NCBI GenBank assembly: GCA_002404015.1
Contig: DHIW01000104.1
Coordinates: 1-64,000, forward strand
From: Chloroflexi bacterium UBA4736
Lineage (GTDB): Bacteria; Chloroflexota; Dormibacteria; Dormibacterales; Dormibacteraceae
Length of the DNA: 64,000 nucleotides
Direction: 5' to 3'
Part shown: in pieces, positions 62,583 to 64,000 of the stretch
Layout: every line of letters starts with the position of its first letter
Position numbering within the stretch: position 1 is the stretch's first letter
Position numbers and translations under genes: made by a program
The notes under the pieces: generated by a model
Told to the model about the DNA's origin: nothing
Database searches by the model: none
What the model saw: the letters and a program-made list of their open reading frames with translations, nothing else

Positions 62583-63520
62583 TTCCTCGGCTTCCTCGGC
62601 CTTTTGGGCGGTCTATTGGGCGGTCTGTTGGGCGTCACGACGGCGGGCGCACTCGGCGGCGCCGGCGGTGCCGGCGGCCCCGGTCGCAATCCCCCCCAGC
62701 CATTGACGAAGTACTGCTGGATGATAGCGAAGCAGTTCGAAATGAACCAGTAGAGACCCAGGCCGGCGGGGGTGACGATCGCGAAGTAGGCGATCATCAG
62801 CGGCATCATGACCTGCATCGACTGGGTCATCTGCTGGGTCTGCTGTTCCTGCTCGGAGGCCATCGGGTTCCGGGGCTGCTGAATCATCTTCGACTGGATG
62901 AACGTGGTCGCCGCGGCCAGCAGCGGGATGATCGCGTACTCGATCGAAGGGATCGGCAACCCGGCAAACAGCGGGTGGCTGCCCGGCGTCACGTTCAGGT
63001 GGGGCACAAAGAGGAAGTGGTCGGTCGGGAACGTGTGGTTCTTCGCGTTGCCCAGGAACACGTAGTAGAGGGCGGTCAGGATCGGGAACTGGAGCAGCGC
63101 CGGCAGGCAGCCGGTCAGCCCGCCCAGCGGGTTGACCCCGTGCTCCTTGTAGAGTGCCATCATCTCCGACTGCTGCTTTTGAGGGTCGTTCTTGTACTTC
63201 TTGCGGAGCGCCGCCAGCTCCGGGGCCAGCTTCCGCTGCTCCATCATCGAGCGCCGGCTGAGCCGGAGCTGCAGCTGGTAGAGGGGCGACAGGATCGTCT
63301 TGATCAGGATCGTGAGGATGATGATCGAGAGGCCGTAGGCTCCGATCGCGGCCAGGATCGGGTTCGCGGCCAGGAAGGAGTAGATGGTGTGCAGGCCCCA
63401 GCTGATGTTCGCGCCGAAGATCGCCCACCACGCGTTCTTGAGGGGCTTGAAGATGTTGAAGAGGGCGAAAAACTGGCTTATTGCGAGGGTCTCCAGGGAC
63501 GGCTCGCGCTGACGGCGCAA
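62579..63520 (-). CDS. yidC: membrane protein insertase YidC
   Basis: The 313-aa insertase of the short Oxa1/YidC type has a helix near the N-terminus, then LSPLYQLQLRLSRRSMMEQRKLAPELAALRKKYKNDPQKQQSEMMALYKEHGVNPLGGLTGCLP, and AGLGLYWFISN. It lacks the large periplasmic domain of E. coli YidC. The tail is a Pro/Arg-rich stretch. TTG 63520 is the first start; it is in rnpA-yidD-yidC-jag order. It inserts membrane proteins with SRP/Sec. Confidence 0.93.
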   Translation of the reverse strand: MRRQREPSLETLAISQFFALFNIFKPLKNAWWAIFGANISWGLHTIYSFLAANPILAAIGAYGLSIIILTILIKTILSPLYQLQLRLSRRSMMEQRKLAPELAALRKKYKNDPQKQQSEMMALYKEHGVNPLGGLTGCLPALLQFPILTALYYVFLGNAKNHTFPTDHFLFVPHLNVTPGSHPLFAGLPIPSIEYAIIPLLAAATTFIQSKMIQQPRNPMASEQEQQTQQMTQSMQVMMPLMIAYFAIVTPAGLGLYWFISNCFAIIQQYFVNGWGGLRPGPPAPPAPPSAPAVVTPNRPPNRPPKRPRKPRK

Positions 63521-63559
63521 GCGCTGACTTTCATTGAGATATACGCAAGGAGGCTGGGG

Positions 63560-63769
63560 TCAAGGTACGGGATCGTATCCACCCTTCGCGAACGGGTGAC
63601 ACCTCAAGATCCGGCGACCGCCCATCCAACCGCCGCGGAGCCAGCCGTACCTCTCGACGGCCTCGTAAGTGTAGTGAGAGCAGGACGGGTAGTAGCGGCA
63701 GGAACCAGCGAACAGGCGCGATAGCGAGAGCTGGTAGCCGCGGATCAAGACCAGGAAGAGCCGGGTCAT
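63560..63769 (-). CDS. yidD: YidD family membrane insertion factor
   Basis: A 69-aa protein with [32 protein letters not shown] and [14 protein letters not shown], the YidD signature with its three Cys. It assists YidC. It overlaps rnpA by four bases. Confidence 0.95.
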   Translation of the reverse strand: MTRLFLVLIRGYQLSLSRLFAGSCRYYPSCSHYTYEAVERYGWLRGGWMGGRRILRCHPFAKGGYDPVP

Positions 63770-64000
63770 CGGCCGGCGACTCGCGAGAGCGCGGTCGCGG
63801 TCTCGAGCTGGAGCTCCGGGAACGGCAGCGTCAGGGCCTCCGGTCGAGCTATCAGCACCACGTCAAAAGCTATTCCCCGGGCGGGCCTGGCCGAATCACC
63901 GCGCAGTTGGCTGCGGGCTGCCTCGCGCAGCCGCCTGCGGGCCAGGTTTCGGCGCACGGAGCCCTTGATCCGCCGGCTGACCGCGATGCCGATCCGGTCG
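63766..64000 (-). CDS. rnpA: ribonuclease P protein component, N-terminus beyond window
   Basis: The visible 78 residues include [28 protein letters not shown], the conserved RNR-type basic helix of RnpA, then LIARPEAL. The protein binds RNase P RNA for tRNA 5' maturation. The N-terminus lies past base 64000, followed by rpmH and probably dnaA in most genomes of this type. Confidence 0.93.
   Translation of the reverse strand, partial: DRIGIAVSRRIKGSVRRNLARRRLREAARSQLRGDSARPARGIAFDVVLIARPEALTLPFPELQLETATALSRVAGR

Overview
The window is high-GC bacterial chromosome next to the replication origin. The right end carries parA-parB and the rnpA-yidD-yidC-jag cluster, with gyrB and gyrA nearby. The gene set (Sec-dependent formate dehydrogenase, a DUF5679 zinc-ribbon protein, split gcvPA/gcvPB, MgtE-like and NRAMP-like Mg genes, leaderless promoters) suggests a Chloroflexota or Candidatus Dormibacterota-like organism. 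That assignment is inference from content, not a phylogeny.

Region by region. 1-5.3 kb is an accessory segment of lower GC. It holds a PurZ-like adenylosuccinate synthetase paralogue, a broken dCTP-deaminase-like gene, a ribbon-helix-helix protein with a palindromic operator, a tRNA 3'-end remnant, a frameshifted secreted protein and a tyrosine recombinase beside the selenocysteine tRNA gene. 5.35-11.5 kb is a selenium and formate module: tRNA-Sec, a DUF6457-like protein, formate dehydrogenase read through an in-frame TGA with a SECIS hairpin, FdhE, an Fe-S subunit and an NrfD-type membrane subunit. 11.5-17.4 kb (minus strand) has rpsF-ssb-rpsR, a serine/glyoxylate aminotransferase, serA, a DUF1015 protein, an FmdB zinc ribbon and thioredoxin. 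17.4-25.8 kb is mixed housekeeping: a HTH regulator, a Xaa-Pro peptidase, an EF-G paralogue, a PHP phosphoesterase and a PfkB kinase. 25.8-28.8 kb is a magnesium locus: an M-box riboswitch, a soluble MgtE_N-CBS protein and an NRAMP-like transporter, with a 183-bp MITE-like repeat between the last two; a second inverted copy of the repeat lies at 17.4 kb. 29-35 kb holds two TrkA-N proteins, a stress protein, a GT87-GT2 fusion, a phosphoesterase and an AI-2E-family permease.

35.2-42.8 kb is a signalling island. It includes an HD-GYP phosphodiesterase fused to an MFS exporter, preceded on the same strand by a 22-codon ORF with its own intrinsic terminator. Next come a 13-bp perfect inverted repeat, a LuxR-type response regulator, and a histidine kinase whose membrane input domain resembles that of the HD-GYP protein. 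Further response regulators and a NarL-type kinase follow. The arrangement fits either a peptide-signalling system or an attenuated efflux operon, and it is the best candidate here for an undescribed system.

43-64 kb is the conserved origin-side core: gyrA, fabF, plsX and gyrB; a glycine cleavage operon headed by a degenerate sigma-like gene; NfeD and CPBP proteases; parAB; two signal peptidases; an M16 peptidase; jag, yidC, yidD and rnpA. Two perfect copies of TGTAAAACGTTTTACA, one overlapping the parB stop codon, plus a one-mismatch copy in gcvPA, are candidate divergent parS sites. Several genes have a -10 hexamer 6-8 nt before the start codon, so leaderless mRNAs are probably common. Two of these seem to start at ATC, and jag is followed in frame, after a TAG, by a 90-codon open stretch.
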